This document shows, piece by piece, positions 1 to 10,308 of a DNA stretch of 64,000 nt. The notes beneath the pieces are model-generated. The model worked only from the letters and a program-made list of their open reading frames with translations, searched no databases and was not told the origin of the DNA. Within the stretch, counting starts at the first letter, position 1. Each line of letters opens with the position of its first letter. Source of the DNA: Astragalus membranaceus (Eukaryota; Streptophyta; Magnoliopsida; Fabales; Fabaceae); NCBI GenBank assembly GCA_039519185.1, contig CM076849.1:57609087-57673086 (forward strand). Reading direction: 5' to 3'. The translations under genes and the position numbers were made by a program.

Positions 1-259
1 TTTTTGTAACTTTGACATTCTTGGGCCAAGTCATGTACATGGACATTCTCCTTTTTTTTTTTTTAATAATAATCTTTTATTGCACCTCCCTTTTTTTATT
101 TTCTTTTGTAATTTGTATTATTTCTTATCTATTTTATTATTTATTTTCGTTTTTTTAATTAAAGATATTGTAACAAGAAAAATAAATTAAATCTACTATG
201 TAATTTTTGTGTTGAAAGTTAGGGTTTGGACCTAAGCCGGACAAAATTGGGGTATGACA
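1..259 (-). repeat. End of a reverse-oriented Ogre-like LTR (partial)
   Basis: The segment ends at 259 with GGACAAAATTGGGGTATGACA, the reverse complement of the TGTCATACCCC/TGTTATACCCC start shared by the Ogre-like LTRs in this window. No polypurine tract (CTGCCCCTCTTT on this strand) follows, so this is the outer end of a 5' LTR or a solo LTR, with the rest to the left of the window. The AT-rich body does not match the other LTRs by eye beyond the terminus. Confidence 0.6.
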
Positions 260-395
260 GGCATGTCTATGATAGTCTTTTGGCAGTCGACGACATTCCT
301 GGGGATGTCTTTGATAGTCTGTTGGTTGCTTTACAGCTTTTGGACATTTAGTTGTATTATTTTTTGTATTTTTACTGTACTAATACTGTATTAAT
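260..395. other. Short spacer between two LTRs; insertion site of element A
   Basis: AT-rich sequence with no coding signal. It contains a degenerate direct repeat (ATGTCTATGATAGTC near 263, ATGTCTTTGATAGTC near 305). The last five bases, TTAAT, resemble the TTCAT that follows element A at 18221, so they may be a target-site duplication with one mutation. TACTGTATTA occurs on both sides of the element. Confidence 0.4.
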
Positions 396-1264
396 TGTTA
401 TACCCCAATTTTGTCCGTCTTCTTTTTCTAGTTTTAGTCGTTTATTTTACTTAAATCGTGTTTTGAAGTCGCGTGGTTACGAGAATTATCAATGTGGCGT
501 CTCAGTTACTAACCCTGGCCAATTTCAATTACCCTGTTCAACTAAATCGAAATACCGTTGTTTTAAATTAGGCATGCACACGAATGATCGATCTTTTCGT
601 GCGTTCTTCAATTTAGTCTTCGTATTTGGATTTAGACGAACCTAATTGGGACTAACAAAGTCATTTTCTCGCGATTGGGCTTGTCGTTTCGATTTGGGCT
701 TAAGAACGCGATTCTGAGATAATTTTAGCGTTTAGTGGTCAACGGGCTTATTTATTCTATTTGGGCCTCGTTCTCACACACTTGTCTAGTTGGGTCCGAT
801 ATCGCTTTTGTATTTGGCCCAATTTCTTTTATTATTTTTACTTTGCCTATTCATTTATTTTGAGTAGTATATATAGTCAAAAAATGTCAAAAAGAAAATT
901 CTATTTATTTTATTTACAATTTAATAGTGTTTAGGAGTCCAAATGTCCAAAAAATACAAAAAAAAATTACATCAAAAAAGGCCCAAATGGCCAGATCCGA
1001 AAATGCAAATAATAATAGGCAGCAGCAGCAGATTTAGGGTTTCTAGCAGCTGCTCCCCAAGCTGCTGGGCCTGGATCCAAAACCTGAAAAAAATAAGTCA
1101 AAGGTAATTAACGTTTTAACCTAGTTTTTACTATAAATGAGCAGCTAAAGACAGTCAGAACGACAGAGAATCAGAGGTAGAAATAATACTGCGAAAATCA
1201 CAAAGAAAAAAGGGTAAGAGTTTCACATTGAAACCCTAATTCACCAAACACAGTTCTGAGTTCC

Positions 1265-1276
1265 TATATATAAAAG
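1265..1276 (+). promoter_or_regulatory. Candidate TATA box in element A 5' LTR
   Basis: TATATATAAAAG lies in a region suitable for the U3/R border. The copy in the 3' LTR (16284-16295) reads TAAATATAAAAG. Weaker alternatives are TATATATAG near 868 and CTATAAATG near 1130. No start-site data are available. Confidence 0.4.
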
Positions 1277-2489
1277 AGGGAAGGAGCAGCAGTCAGGAGG
1301 GAAAAAAAAACTGTAGCAGGAAGCACAGTAGCAGTTATAATCACAGTCAGACAAGCACACAAAGAGACCTATCAGAAGCTGGAGGATAGGTTGGTTTTAT
1401 CCTTAAATCAAAAAAAACATACATAAAGATCTGTCATATTTGTATACTAAACTGTTAAAAAAATAGCGACCACAACAGTATTGCTATTATCATCATTTCT
1501 TGTTTCCTGTTCAATCAGAGTATCAACAAAAAAAAATAAAATCAAAAGAGGGTTTGTAAGGTTATTTTCACAATAGGATTCGGGTTCAGTATAGAATAGA
1601 ACATACTAGTTGGTTTTGTTTTTTTCAAAAAGATAGTAACTGAGACAAAATCATGAACAAATAACAGAGGCATAGGGAAGAAGAGGATCAAAAAACGAAA
1701 TTGAGAATAAAAAAAAATTAAAAAAAACTGACCTTTGAAGTTTCGCCGGAGACTTCGTCTTATCCGGCGGAGCTCCGGCGAGCCACCAAACCGAGGCCAA
1801 CCCCTTCCAGATAACTCCAACTGCCATGAAACACCAACACTCCGGCGACCCATCACGAAACCGAGCCAAACCGAAGCCAGTAGCCACCCGAATAGAACCT
1901 TCCTCCCCCAAAACCGAACCACCCCCGCCTGAAATCACCATCGCGACCACCCCCACGCGTTCGTCGCCGCCGGAGAAACACCATTCTCCATTCGCCGTCT
2001 CCGGCCCGACGCTCCCTCTCCTCCTCTAAGCTTCGGTCTTCAATTTCCCTCTCCCAGGAAACCGGCACAATTCTCGCCGTCAATCTCTCTCTCTCCTCTC
2101 TAAAGCCGGCGAAAATTTCGCCTGAAATCTCTCTCTCTCTCTTGGCAGCGGCGCTGCTGTGTGGAAGGGGAGGGAAAAATGAATTAGGTTTAGGGTTTAT
2201 TATGTCTTAGGCTTTTATAGTGTCTCCAATATTTATTTTTATTTTTATTTTATTTTTATTATCAGAACACTATTGACACCCCTCCAATTCACGCGCGCAC
2301 CCTCCCTCACTTAAGCCCAGCTTCGCATTCTGGGCCCTCCAATGCGAACTGGGCTTCCTTTTTACACCTGCTATTAATTATACAACCCCTTGCAACTAAT
2401 AACACCCTATTTTACCATTTCACCCCCCCTTTTTTTCGTTTTTTAATTTAATTTAATTCTCTTCAAGACAAAATAGTTTCTCGTAAATC

Positions 2490-2734
2490 AAAAACCTTGT
2501 TAATAGTCTCGTGAAGCCTCTGCTTGCATGATTATTAACAATGAGGTACTAGTGGTGATCACTTGGAGCCTTTGCTCAATTGATCATCATGAATGCCTGA
2601 ATTTTCCTAAAGAGTTTCACTAAATTAAAAACTTTGTTAATAGTCTTGTGAAGCCTTTGCTTGCATGATTATTAACAATGAGGTACTAGTGGTGATCACT
2701 TGGAGCCTTTGCTCAATTGATCATCATGAATGCC
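2490..2734 (+). repeat. Tandem duplication inside element A LTR
   Basis: Two near-identical 108-bp units at 2490-2597 and 2627-2734 (137-bp period), each containing GCATGATTATTAACAATGAG and GTGGTGATCACTTGGAGCC. The same pair is in the 3' LTR at about 17510-17757, so the duplication predates insertion. A related single motif (AATAATCATGCAAGCAAAGG) occurs in element B LTRs on the + strand. Confidence 0.8.
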
Positions 2735-3196
2735 CAATTTTCACAATTAAAAAAGATAAAAAAAAACACAAAACCCTTTTTCGGGACAAACAAGAACTAC
2801 GTAGCTTTGAATTCTCCATCGCACCGGGAGATACGTAGGAGCGAGAGGCTAACTCTTGTCAAGCGCCAAAAATAAAAAAATTCGTTAAGTGCTTTAATTC
2901 GTTTTCAACAAGAAATAAAGAGGCAAATTTAGGTATTTTTCAAATCAACACTTAAAACCACACATTTAATTAAAGGTTCCCTCTCAGTAGAGAGGATGTG
3001 TGGGGTGCTAATACCTTCCCCGCGCATAACCGACCCCCGAACCCAAAACTCTCAGTTTTCAAAGGCCAATCGCTTTCTAAAAAAGGGTTTTTCTAATACT
3101 TTCCTTAAATAAGTATTGGTGGCGGCTTCATTGTTTTTTTAGAAAAATTGTGAACGAGGAAGGTTCTCCCTCGGGGGCTTTTTCGGGCGCAACAGC

Positions 3197-3215
3197 TGGC
3201 GACTTCACTGGGGAC
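3197..3215 (+). other. Primer-binding site of element A
   Basis: TGGCGACTTCACTGGGGAC begins two bases after the 5' LTR. The same site with one change (CATTGGGGAC) follows the LTR of element B on the minus strand. The pattern is typical of Tat/Ogre elements, whose primer has been reported as a tRNA-Arg; I have not verified the tRNA match. Confidence 0.8.
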
Positions 3216-4230
3216 ACTAAAAAAAAACACTTTTTTAAAGTGGGTCAAGCCTAATTAATTAAGTGTGTGGTTTATATGATTGATTTGAATATATTGCTTT
3301 TCCTCTCTTCTTCTTCCTTTTTCATAAGCATATTACATCCATGTGCATTCTTCTTCTATGTTTGCTTTTGTTTAAAGCAATAGATAGTTACTTCTTTGCT
3401 TATTTCCCTCATACATTTCTTCCCCTTTCTTATCATGTCCCCTTCTTCTTTGCTCCCTTTCTTGAGGTAAGTAGTGCATTGTTATTGGCACCCTAGATTA
3501 GTTTATATTGGATCGATATTGAACCCTAGGATAAACAACATGCTATTTGTCTGGACTGCTCTGGATTTTCATTCGCAGGTGGGGAAGGGTAGTTATTCCT
3601 AGGTGTTGTGCCCTCGACACACACTTCACATCCTATACTTGTGAGCATTGAGTGGGGCCTAAAACCCAAGGTATGAACAAAAACCTAGGAGAGTGGGAAC
3701 GATTAGTGACTGCCATTCGTAGACCTTTGTCTGTATGGCTCTCATGAAAGTTCCGCCCAAGAGTGCGCTTTGTCATGATGCCTCACACTCGATAGCTTTC
3801 TACGATTGTGGGTGCCATCATGAGAGAGACTTTAGCTCTTGGTTGCCATGGTAAGGAAGTGATTAGAACCTACATGGGAGGATTACCCCTTTTGTCGACT
3901 TTAGACCCTAGGATTTCCACCCTTTGCAGGACATGGGGCACGCCTTTGTTTGTTGCATTAGTTTAGGCATTCCTTTTTCTTAAACTCTATTTCAAAAAAA
4001 TCATAGAAAATAATATCCTTATTTTCTTACCCTCTTTTTATGTAAATGACACATCATTTCGCATCCACACTTTTTCGCATTCACATCGTTTCGCACCATT
4101 GCATTTGCATCTAGCAAAAGTTTGAAAAAAAAAAAAAACTTGCATCATTTGCATTCTTCATGCATTAAAGTTTGTTTGCCGGAGATCACAACATAACATC
4201 GAATCTTGTCATAGGCGTGTAAGAAGCAAC
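3216..4230 (+). other. Element A untranslated leader
   Basis: About 1 kb without a long open frame. It contains a possible hairpin at 3773-3823 (TCATGATG pairing with CATCATGA, plus CACA/TGTG inside) and ends in the left arm of an inverted repeat that brackets ORF1. Retroelement leaders commonly hold packaging and dimerisation signals; that role is inference here. Confidence 0.6.
4149..4223 (+). repeat. Left arm of inverted repeat flanking ORF1 of element A
   Basis: GCCGGAGATC at 4178 and GTCATAGGCGTGTA at about 4208 are found reverse-complemented at 6584-6626 after ORF1. Similarity continues outward through GTTTGTTT and ATGCAT. The arms are imperfect, about 75-85 nt, and lie immediately outside ORF1. 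Confidence 0.65.
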
Positions 4231-6303
4231 ATGGAATCCAAAGGCAAAACCGCATTCAATTCGAGGTTCCCCATTGTAAAGAAGATTGATGTAACTAGTT
4301 TGAAGAAGTATGCTTCCCTATTAGGTCCTATTGAGCTTCGGTCCTTCGACAAGACTTATGGGAACATCCGCAAGTTATTACAGTTAGAAGTACAAGAGAG
4401 CGCCATCGCCGCCCTATGTTGGTTCTATGACTCTGAGATTAGATGTTTTCTTTTCAAGAACTTCCAAATGGCACCTACCCTAGAGGAGTATGAGAAGATT
4501 CTGGGTTTTGATCGCTCAGAGGCTAGACCTTACCAGTATCAGAGGCAGTATTATTCAGATGAGAAGTTTGCTTCCTTGTTACAAATCAGGGTAGAAGAAG
4601 TGCGGTCCCACAAGGTTAAGCGTAACAAGATATTTGGGTTTCCTCAAGAGTACTTTGAGAGTTTGATGACTAGTTATGTAGCATCAAATGATTGGGTCTC
4701 TTTCAAGCAAGTACTAGCTTTGACCATCTTCGGCATTGTTCTTTTCCCTCAGATTGAGAAACATATAGATGAAACCGCTGTTGGTGTGTTCCTAGCTTTC
4801 AAGAGTGCAAAAAGTCTCATCAACCCGGCTCCCGCTATTCTCGCCGAGACCTATCGTGCCTTCACCCGCCATCATGAGTTCCGAAAGGACAAGATGTGTT
4901 GTTCCTTCCCTGTGCTATACGCTTGGTTGATCAGTCATGTGTGCATTAACAAAAGTGAAGTTGGGGACCTGCCTTCCTACACCTTGGGTTGTAATCCGAA
5001 GACTATGAGCCCTCAGGAGTGGAAGGATACTCTTAAGAACCTTGATGCTCTTCAAATTCGGTGGTACTTGCACAAGTTTTGGGAAAATAGACCCTCAGTG
5101 ATATTCCAATGTGGCAGTTTCCAGAACGTTCCTCTCATGGGAACACAATGATGCATCAACTATAACCCGTCTTTGGCCTTGAGACAACTCGGGTACCCTA
5201 TGCGGGACTCACCCTCCGAAGCTACGTTGTTCCGTTTTTACCTCCATGAGAGGATCCCTAAAGACGAGGACTTACTTCGGCGAGTCTTGCAAGCTTGGGA
5301 AACCGTGGTGCGGAAAAACAAGGGTGAGTTATCTAAAAGGACCACTGCTATCTCCTTCACTCAATGGCTAGAAAAGAGGATTAAGGAAACTCGATCATCC
5401 AACCAGGGAATGCCATCACTTGAAGAGAAAATACCAGAAACCCACGTTCCCCTAATTGAAGAACTAGAAGAGGTTAAGTTGGCCTTATCAAAAGCGGGAG
5501 AAGAGAAAAGGGCTTTGCAAAATAGATTGGGAAAGGTGATGCAAGACAAGCGAAAGCTAGAAAATGAAAATGCTCTTCAAGCCGCCGCTATTGAAGCAAC
5601 CAATAGGAAGCTTGAAATAGAAGAAGAGAGCAAGAGGGGAATTCAGAAACATTTGGAGGGAGCTAAAGAAGAAGTAAAGAGGTGCGCCTCAAAGATGAAT
5701 GAGGCTGTGGCGGAAGCAAGGGAATGGAAGAAATCATATGCCAAGTCAAGGAGGGATGAGAAAATGGTTAGAGAGGCGCTAGCTAAGTCAAAAGAGGAAT
5801 TCCAAAGGATGAAGTTTGAAATGGAGAACCAAGTGAAAAATATCAGGCAAGATAGAGAGTCTATCATAGGGATCTTGAAAGAATATCAACAAGCTTCGGA
5901 GTTTGAACAAGGAAGGTCGGATGAATTGAAGAGGAACCTCCAATACCTAAGGGAATCTTATGGGCAAGTGCAAGCAGAAAGCCAGTACTGGGAGGAACGC
6001 TTCATGGCATTAATTGGCAGAATAGAAGACCAAGAAGTCATCAAGGAGCTAAGGGATGAGATTCGGCTTTGGAGAAGCAAATTTTCAAAGCTAGCAGGGC
6101 TAGCTAATCAAGCTGTGAGAAACGTTCCCAAGAAGCTAAGAAGAGCTGAAGCAGAAATGAACCCTTGCAACACTCCGGCCAAGGTGCGTGAGTTTGTCGA
6201 GTATTGCAAGATCCTGACAGAAGAACTCATGGAGAAGGCCAAGGGGGCAGCCGAAAGTAAGAAGAGAAAGAGGAAGGAGAAATTGAAGGCTATATGTCTC
6301 TGA
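4231..6303 (+). pseudogene. Element A ORF1 protein (DUF7745-like plus coiled coil), broken by an in-frame TGA
   Basis: A 690-codon frame begins at the ATG at 4231. Residues about 20-330 match the plant retrotransposon family I recognise as DUF7745: motifs SFDKTYGNIRKLL, WFYDSEIRCFLF, MAPTLEEYEKILGF, CGSFQNVPLMGT and YNPSLALRQLGYPM. Residues about 395-640 are a long Lys/Glu-rich heptad-like coiled coil with a basic C-terminus. Codon 307 (5149-5151) is TGA where element B has a glycine codon, so this is a private nonsense mutation; the frame is otherwise open on both sides. Ogre elements are known to carry an extra ORF before gag of unknown function. The coiled coil suggests self-association or RNA/protein scaffolding, which is inference. 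Inverted repeats flank it on both sides. Confidence 0.85.
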
Positions 6304-6583
6304 AGTTCACTTTAGATCATTGCAATAATTCATAGAAAATTGTAATTTTCTCTAAAAAGTTGTAATTTTCTTTGGATATTGTACTTTGTCCTCAGAATAT
6401 TGTACTTTGCTTTTCCCTCGATTTTGAAGTATTCTTTCCTTTTGAATAAAGTGTGTTCGTTTTGCCTATTGCTTCCAACTTCGTTGCAAAAATAATAATA
6501 ATAATAATAGCAAAAAATAAAAAAAATATAAAAATAAAGAAAAAGGTAAAAAAATATAAAAATAAAAATGTTAGAGCTTTAGA

Positions 6584-6670
6584 CCTACACGCCTATGACC
6601 ATACGAATTACACCGCGATTCCCGGCACCCAAACAAACATAAAATCATGCATATTGCATTGCATCTGCAT
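6584..6670 (-). repeat. Right arm of inverted repeat flanking ORF1 of element A
   Basis: Reverse complement of the arm before ORF1: CCTACACGCCTATGAC at 6584 and GATTCCCGGC at 6617-6626, then AAACAAACAT and further weak match. Element B keeps the same arm after its ORF1 (39694-39735 on the + strand, GCCGGGAATCAC ... TAGGTGTATG), but its ORF1 start and left arm are missing. The 6304-6583 gap is AT-rich with an (AAT)n run and no gene. Confidence 0.65.
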
Positions 6671-6771
6671 TCATTTATTTAATTCTCGTGCTCATAAAGT
6701 GTATTCCCTCAATAGAAAAAGGCAAGCTGGTTCGCCAACATCGATACCTGACTCGTCTACAAGCAAGGCTC

Positions 6772-8558
6772 ATGGCAACTAACCAGAATGACCGGGGCCG
6801 TCCTGTTATTGAAGACTTAGGAAGTGGGGAATCAGACCATGGTAACACCTCTGCTGAGGTTCCCAATCCAGAGCAATTGGCTCAAGAGAATCGGGAGTTG
6901 AGAACGAAAATCGGGGCAATGGAAGCACAGATGACGGAAATGATGGGCATACTACAAGCTTTGAGGAACGGAACTGCCGCTGAAAGTCTCGCCGTCACTA
7001 CTGGAGTTGCTGTCACTCTTCCCCCTCCGAGTATCGAGACTAACACCTTTGCTCATACTTCAGGAACCAACAACCAGGGCCAACCAGTTATGCATGGGAT
7101 GCCTTGGGGACTCCCATCCGGATACGCACCTCCAGAAGCCGAGGCTAATGCGGGAAGTAATCCCCTTAGTGTTGCAGAACAAGTCCGACCCATCCCAGCC
7201 ACAAACAGTGGAGGAGCGGGAGCACCTCAGGGCCAAATTCAGATTCCTATTCCACCGGGAACTCCATTTGACTTTCATTCACCAGTAACGGTCCATCCCC
7301 CAATTCAGGGACCAATTCATGGGAATATCACTCACTCACGTGACCCACACGTGAACCCAGCCGTAGTGTCGATGAGTAATCCTCACTACGGTGTGAATGG
7401 TTTTCCTCAGAACTATCCTGCTGAAGCTCCTCAAGCTAGAGACAGGTATCATATGTTAGAAGAACGCTTAAGGATGATTGAAGGGTCGGGCTCTAGAGCA
7501 AGAGAAGCTCGTGATCTGTGTCTCATCCCTGATGTGGTTTTACCTCCCAAATTCAAAGTGCCCGACTTTGACAAGTACCGAGGCGTGACTTGCCCTAAAA
7601 GCCATCTGACCATGTACTGTAGAAAAATGGCTGCACATTCTCACGATGACAAGTTGTTGATCCATTACTTCCAAGAGAGCCTTGCGGGAGCATCTCTCAA
7701 CTGGTACATGCAGTTAGAACCGTCCCATATCCATTGTTGGAAGGACTTGGCTGATGCTTTCCTCAGACAGTACCAGTACAATACAGATATGGCGCCAGAC
7801 AGAACACAGTTGCAGAGTCTGGCAAAAAGAGATAATGAGTCATTCAAAGAGTATGCCCAGCGGTGGAGGGCTTTGGCTGCACAGGTAACACCCCCTTTGT
7901 TAGAGAAAGAATTAGTCTTCATGTTCATGGAAACCCTGCCGCCGTTATACTACGATCGGTTGATTGGTAGCGTGTCTTCCAATTTCTCAGACATGGTAAT
8001 CATCGGTGAAAGATTAGAAAACGGAATGAGAAGCGGCAAGATTGCCCATGGTTCCATAGGTACAACCACCCAGAAAAACCGTTTTCCGGATTTTCAAAGA
8101 AGAAAGAAGGAGAGACCAACGCCATCACCATAAGCCCACCTTATCAAACACAAAACATCCCTGTCCCCACTCAAACACGACCAACCCTTCCACCAGAAAA
8201 TAACTACTACAAAAGCTACCCAGACAAAAAACGGACCACCTTTGATCCCATCCCCATGTCCTATACTGACCTCTTCAACTATCTTTTTGCAAACAAACTC
8301 ATCAATACCAGACCCATGAGACCAGTTCAACCACCCTACTTCCGAGGCTACAATCCTGATGCTACCTGTGCATTTCATGAAGGGGAAGTTGGACACGTTG
8401 TTGAAGACTACAAGGCCTTTAAAATTGTAGTGCAAGATCTGATTGATGCCAAAGGGATAACCTTCAAACAAGAAAGCCCAAGCATCAGAACTAATCCGCT
8501 TCCTGGTCATGAGAAACCTGCAACCAATGCCATCCATGATATGGGGGTCAATCCTTAA
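6772..8558 (+). pseudogene. gag: Element A Gag, frameshifted
   Basis: The first ATG is at 6772 (MATNQNDRG), but similarity to element B begins about 15 codons upstream, so the true start may differ. Residues about 210-230 carry the YHMLEERLRMIEGSGSRAREA segment (part quoted), and residues about 290-410 match the Retrotrans_gag capsid-like domain (LNWYMQLEP, WKDLADAFLRQY, ESFKEYAQRWRALA). Near the C-terminus is a variant zinc knuckle whose last cysteine (present in B) is tyrosine here. An extra A in the run at 8074-8078 shifts the frame, and reading continues in another frame to TAA at 8556. Gag would form the particle in the cytoplasm and bind genomic RNA. Confidence 0.85.
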
Positions 8559-10308
8559 TCAGAACTGTGGAGTGTATCCAGACGCCCCTAGAGGTTATTC
8601 ATGCAGAGCTATGCAAGTTCGGGGTCATCAAGAGAGGTTGTGCTCAGAAAGAAGTATGTGTTGATGATAATTGTGTCGGAGCATGTGAGACCTTCAAGAC
8701 AGTTTTGCAGGACCTGTTGGATCGTCATATAATCCAAATGGGTGTGCAAGAGAAAGAGGAGGATGTGCTGACCTTCGAATCAGATAAGAATGGAAATGTT
8801 CAAGTACCTATTGAGGTCCCGTATAGTCGAAAGCCGATCGTGGAGAGACCTAAGACCATTGTGATCCCTGTCCCAGCTCCTCATCAAAAGAACAATGCTG
8901 TTCCATGGAGCTATGGGGTGTCAGTTCCAATTCAGAAGCCTCAAGTTGTTTCCGATGTCACCAACATTGCGGGAAGCAGCAGAGTCACTAGAAGCGGTCG
9001 TGTTTATGTCCCTGAAGTCCTGAAAGAAGGTCCCTCAAAGGAGGAAGAGGAAAGAATTCGCAAAGGCAAAGCGCAAGAACCCAAGGAAAGTAGGAAAGTG
9101 TCAGAACAAGAAGCCACTGAATTTCTGAAGATCATGCGTCAGAGTGATTACAAAGTGGGGGACCAGCTGCACCACACTCCTGCAAAGATCTCTATCATGT
9201 CCCTACTGCTCAATTCTGAGGTTCACCGTGCAGCCCTAATGAAAGTATTGAATGAAGCCCATGTAGCTCAGAACATCACTGTTGACCAGCTCGATGGCAT
9301 TGTAGGGAATATTGTTGCATCCAATTATATTACTTTTACCGATGATGAGCTCACCCCTGAGGGAAAGGGGCATAATCAGGCACTTCACATTTCAGTTAGA
9401 TGTGGTGAATATACACTCTCCAGGGTCCTCATCGACAATGGATCCTCTTTGAATGTCATGCCAAAATCTACTATGAGCAGATTAAATGTAGACTGTTCAT
9501 ATATGAAGCCTAGCTCAACACTAGTTAGGGCATTTGACGGATCCAAGAAAGAGGTTATGGGAGAAATGGAGTTTCAGATGCAGATAGGGCCAGAAGTATT
9601 TTATGTGAATTTTCAGATCATGGACATTGCATCATCCTACAGTTGTCTCCTGGGGAGACCCTGGATTCATGCTGCCGGTGCTGGTCCTTCATCCCTCCAC
9701 CAAAGGCTTAAGTTTGTAGTCGACGACAAGCTGATAGTCGTTTTTGGAGAAGAAGAGTTCATCGTTAGCAAGCCCCATCCCTCTCAATACATTGAGGCTG
9801 CAGAAGAATCACTTGAATCTGCCTTTCAATCACTAGAAATTGCAAATGCTGCTTTTGTGGGGGAAGAAGCCCCGTTGCCCGTACCAAATATATCTAACGC
9901 TGCTATCATGGTAGCCAAAGTCATGCTGCAAAATGGTTACCAGATCGGAAAAGGGTTGGGAAAGTCCGAGCAAGGAGTTCTGATGCCGGTTCAGCTGCAA
10001 GAGTACAAGGATAGGCGTGGGTTAGGATATTGGCCCACTCAGGCTGACAAGAAGAGAATGGCTGAGGAAAAGCGAGAAAGGAGGCTAGCTAAGCTTCAGG
10101 GGCGGGAACCAAGCTTGAAGAAGGTTCCTATCTATGATCTCTCCCGGAGCTTCAGGAGCGCGGGTATGCTGGACCCCAATCAGGTGGCCGTCATCGAGGA
10201 AGAATCAGATGTGGAAGACAAAGGCGCGGACTTGGTGTGTCGCAGTGCTGCAGAGGAAGAACTTGATAATTGGAAGATCATTGATTTCCCTGTTATTTTC
10301 ATTCCAAA
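8540..10308 (+). CDS. pro: Element A protease region with G-patch domain (upstream exon of pol)
   Basis: The open frame covers the C-terminal Gag spacer and protease. The aspartic protease active site is RVLIDNGSSLNV with the catalytic Asp codon at 9434-9436; DNGSS in place of DSG/DTG is usual for Tat/Athila proteases. A conserved FLKIMRQSDYKV block precedes it. At about 9899-10039 a glycine-rich segment (GYQIGKGLGKSEQG ... RRGLGYWP) fits a G-patch RNA-binding domain. A basic KKRMAEEKRERR tract follows. The frame ends at AAG-TAA (10307-10312), where the G of AAG and the T of TAA form the intron donor. The frame is one base off from the end of Gag because of an element-specific indel. Confidence 0.85.

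Larger units (their letters stand above)
396..3194 (+). repeat. Element A 5' LTR (2799 bp)
   Basis: Starts TGTTATACCCC and ends GGGCGCAACA, directly before the primer-binding site. The same borders recur at 15636 and 18220. The first 700 bases hold several TGGGCY/GGCCCA motifs. A GC-rich stretch with CT runs lies at about 1735-2165. Small open frames here (for example 1735-2083 on both strands) recur in the other LTR copy and look like chance frames. Confidence 0.92.

Noticed and set aside
1542..2083. Cluster of short frames on both strands, repeated at 16628-17106.
   Set aside because: LTR sequence of element A; overlapping frames on both strands reflect GC-rich composition and lack of stops.
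5149..5151. TGA in ORF1 as a conserved recoding site.
   Set aside because: B has a sense codon there and its own TGA elsewhere (41233-41235), so the two stops are private mutations.
7060..7928. Antisense and alternative-frame ORFs within gag and pol (also 11166-12284, 32850-35571, 59017-62045).
   Set aside because: Shadows of the retroelement coding frames without independent motifs.
8540..8558. Possible programmed -1 frameshift between gag and protease: in both A and B the protease frame is -1 to gag.
   Set aside because: The shift lies before the SLIR-VE-IQT segment in A but after it in B, no shared slippery heptamer is present, and A has another indel in gag. Independent indels are simpler; an intact relative would settle it.
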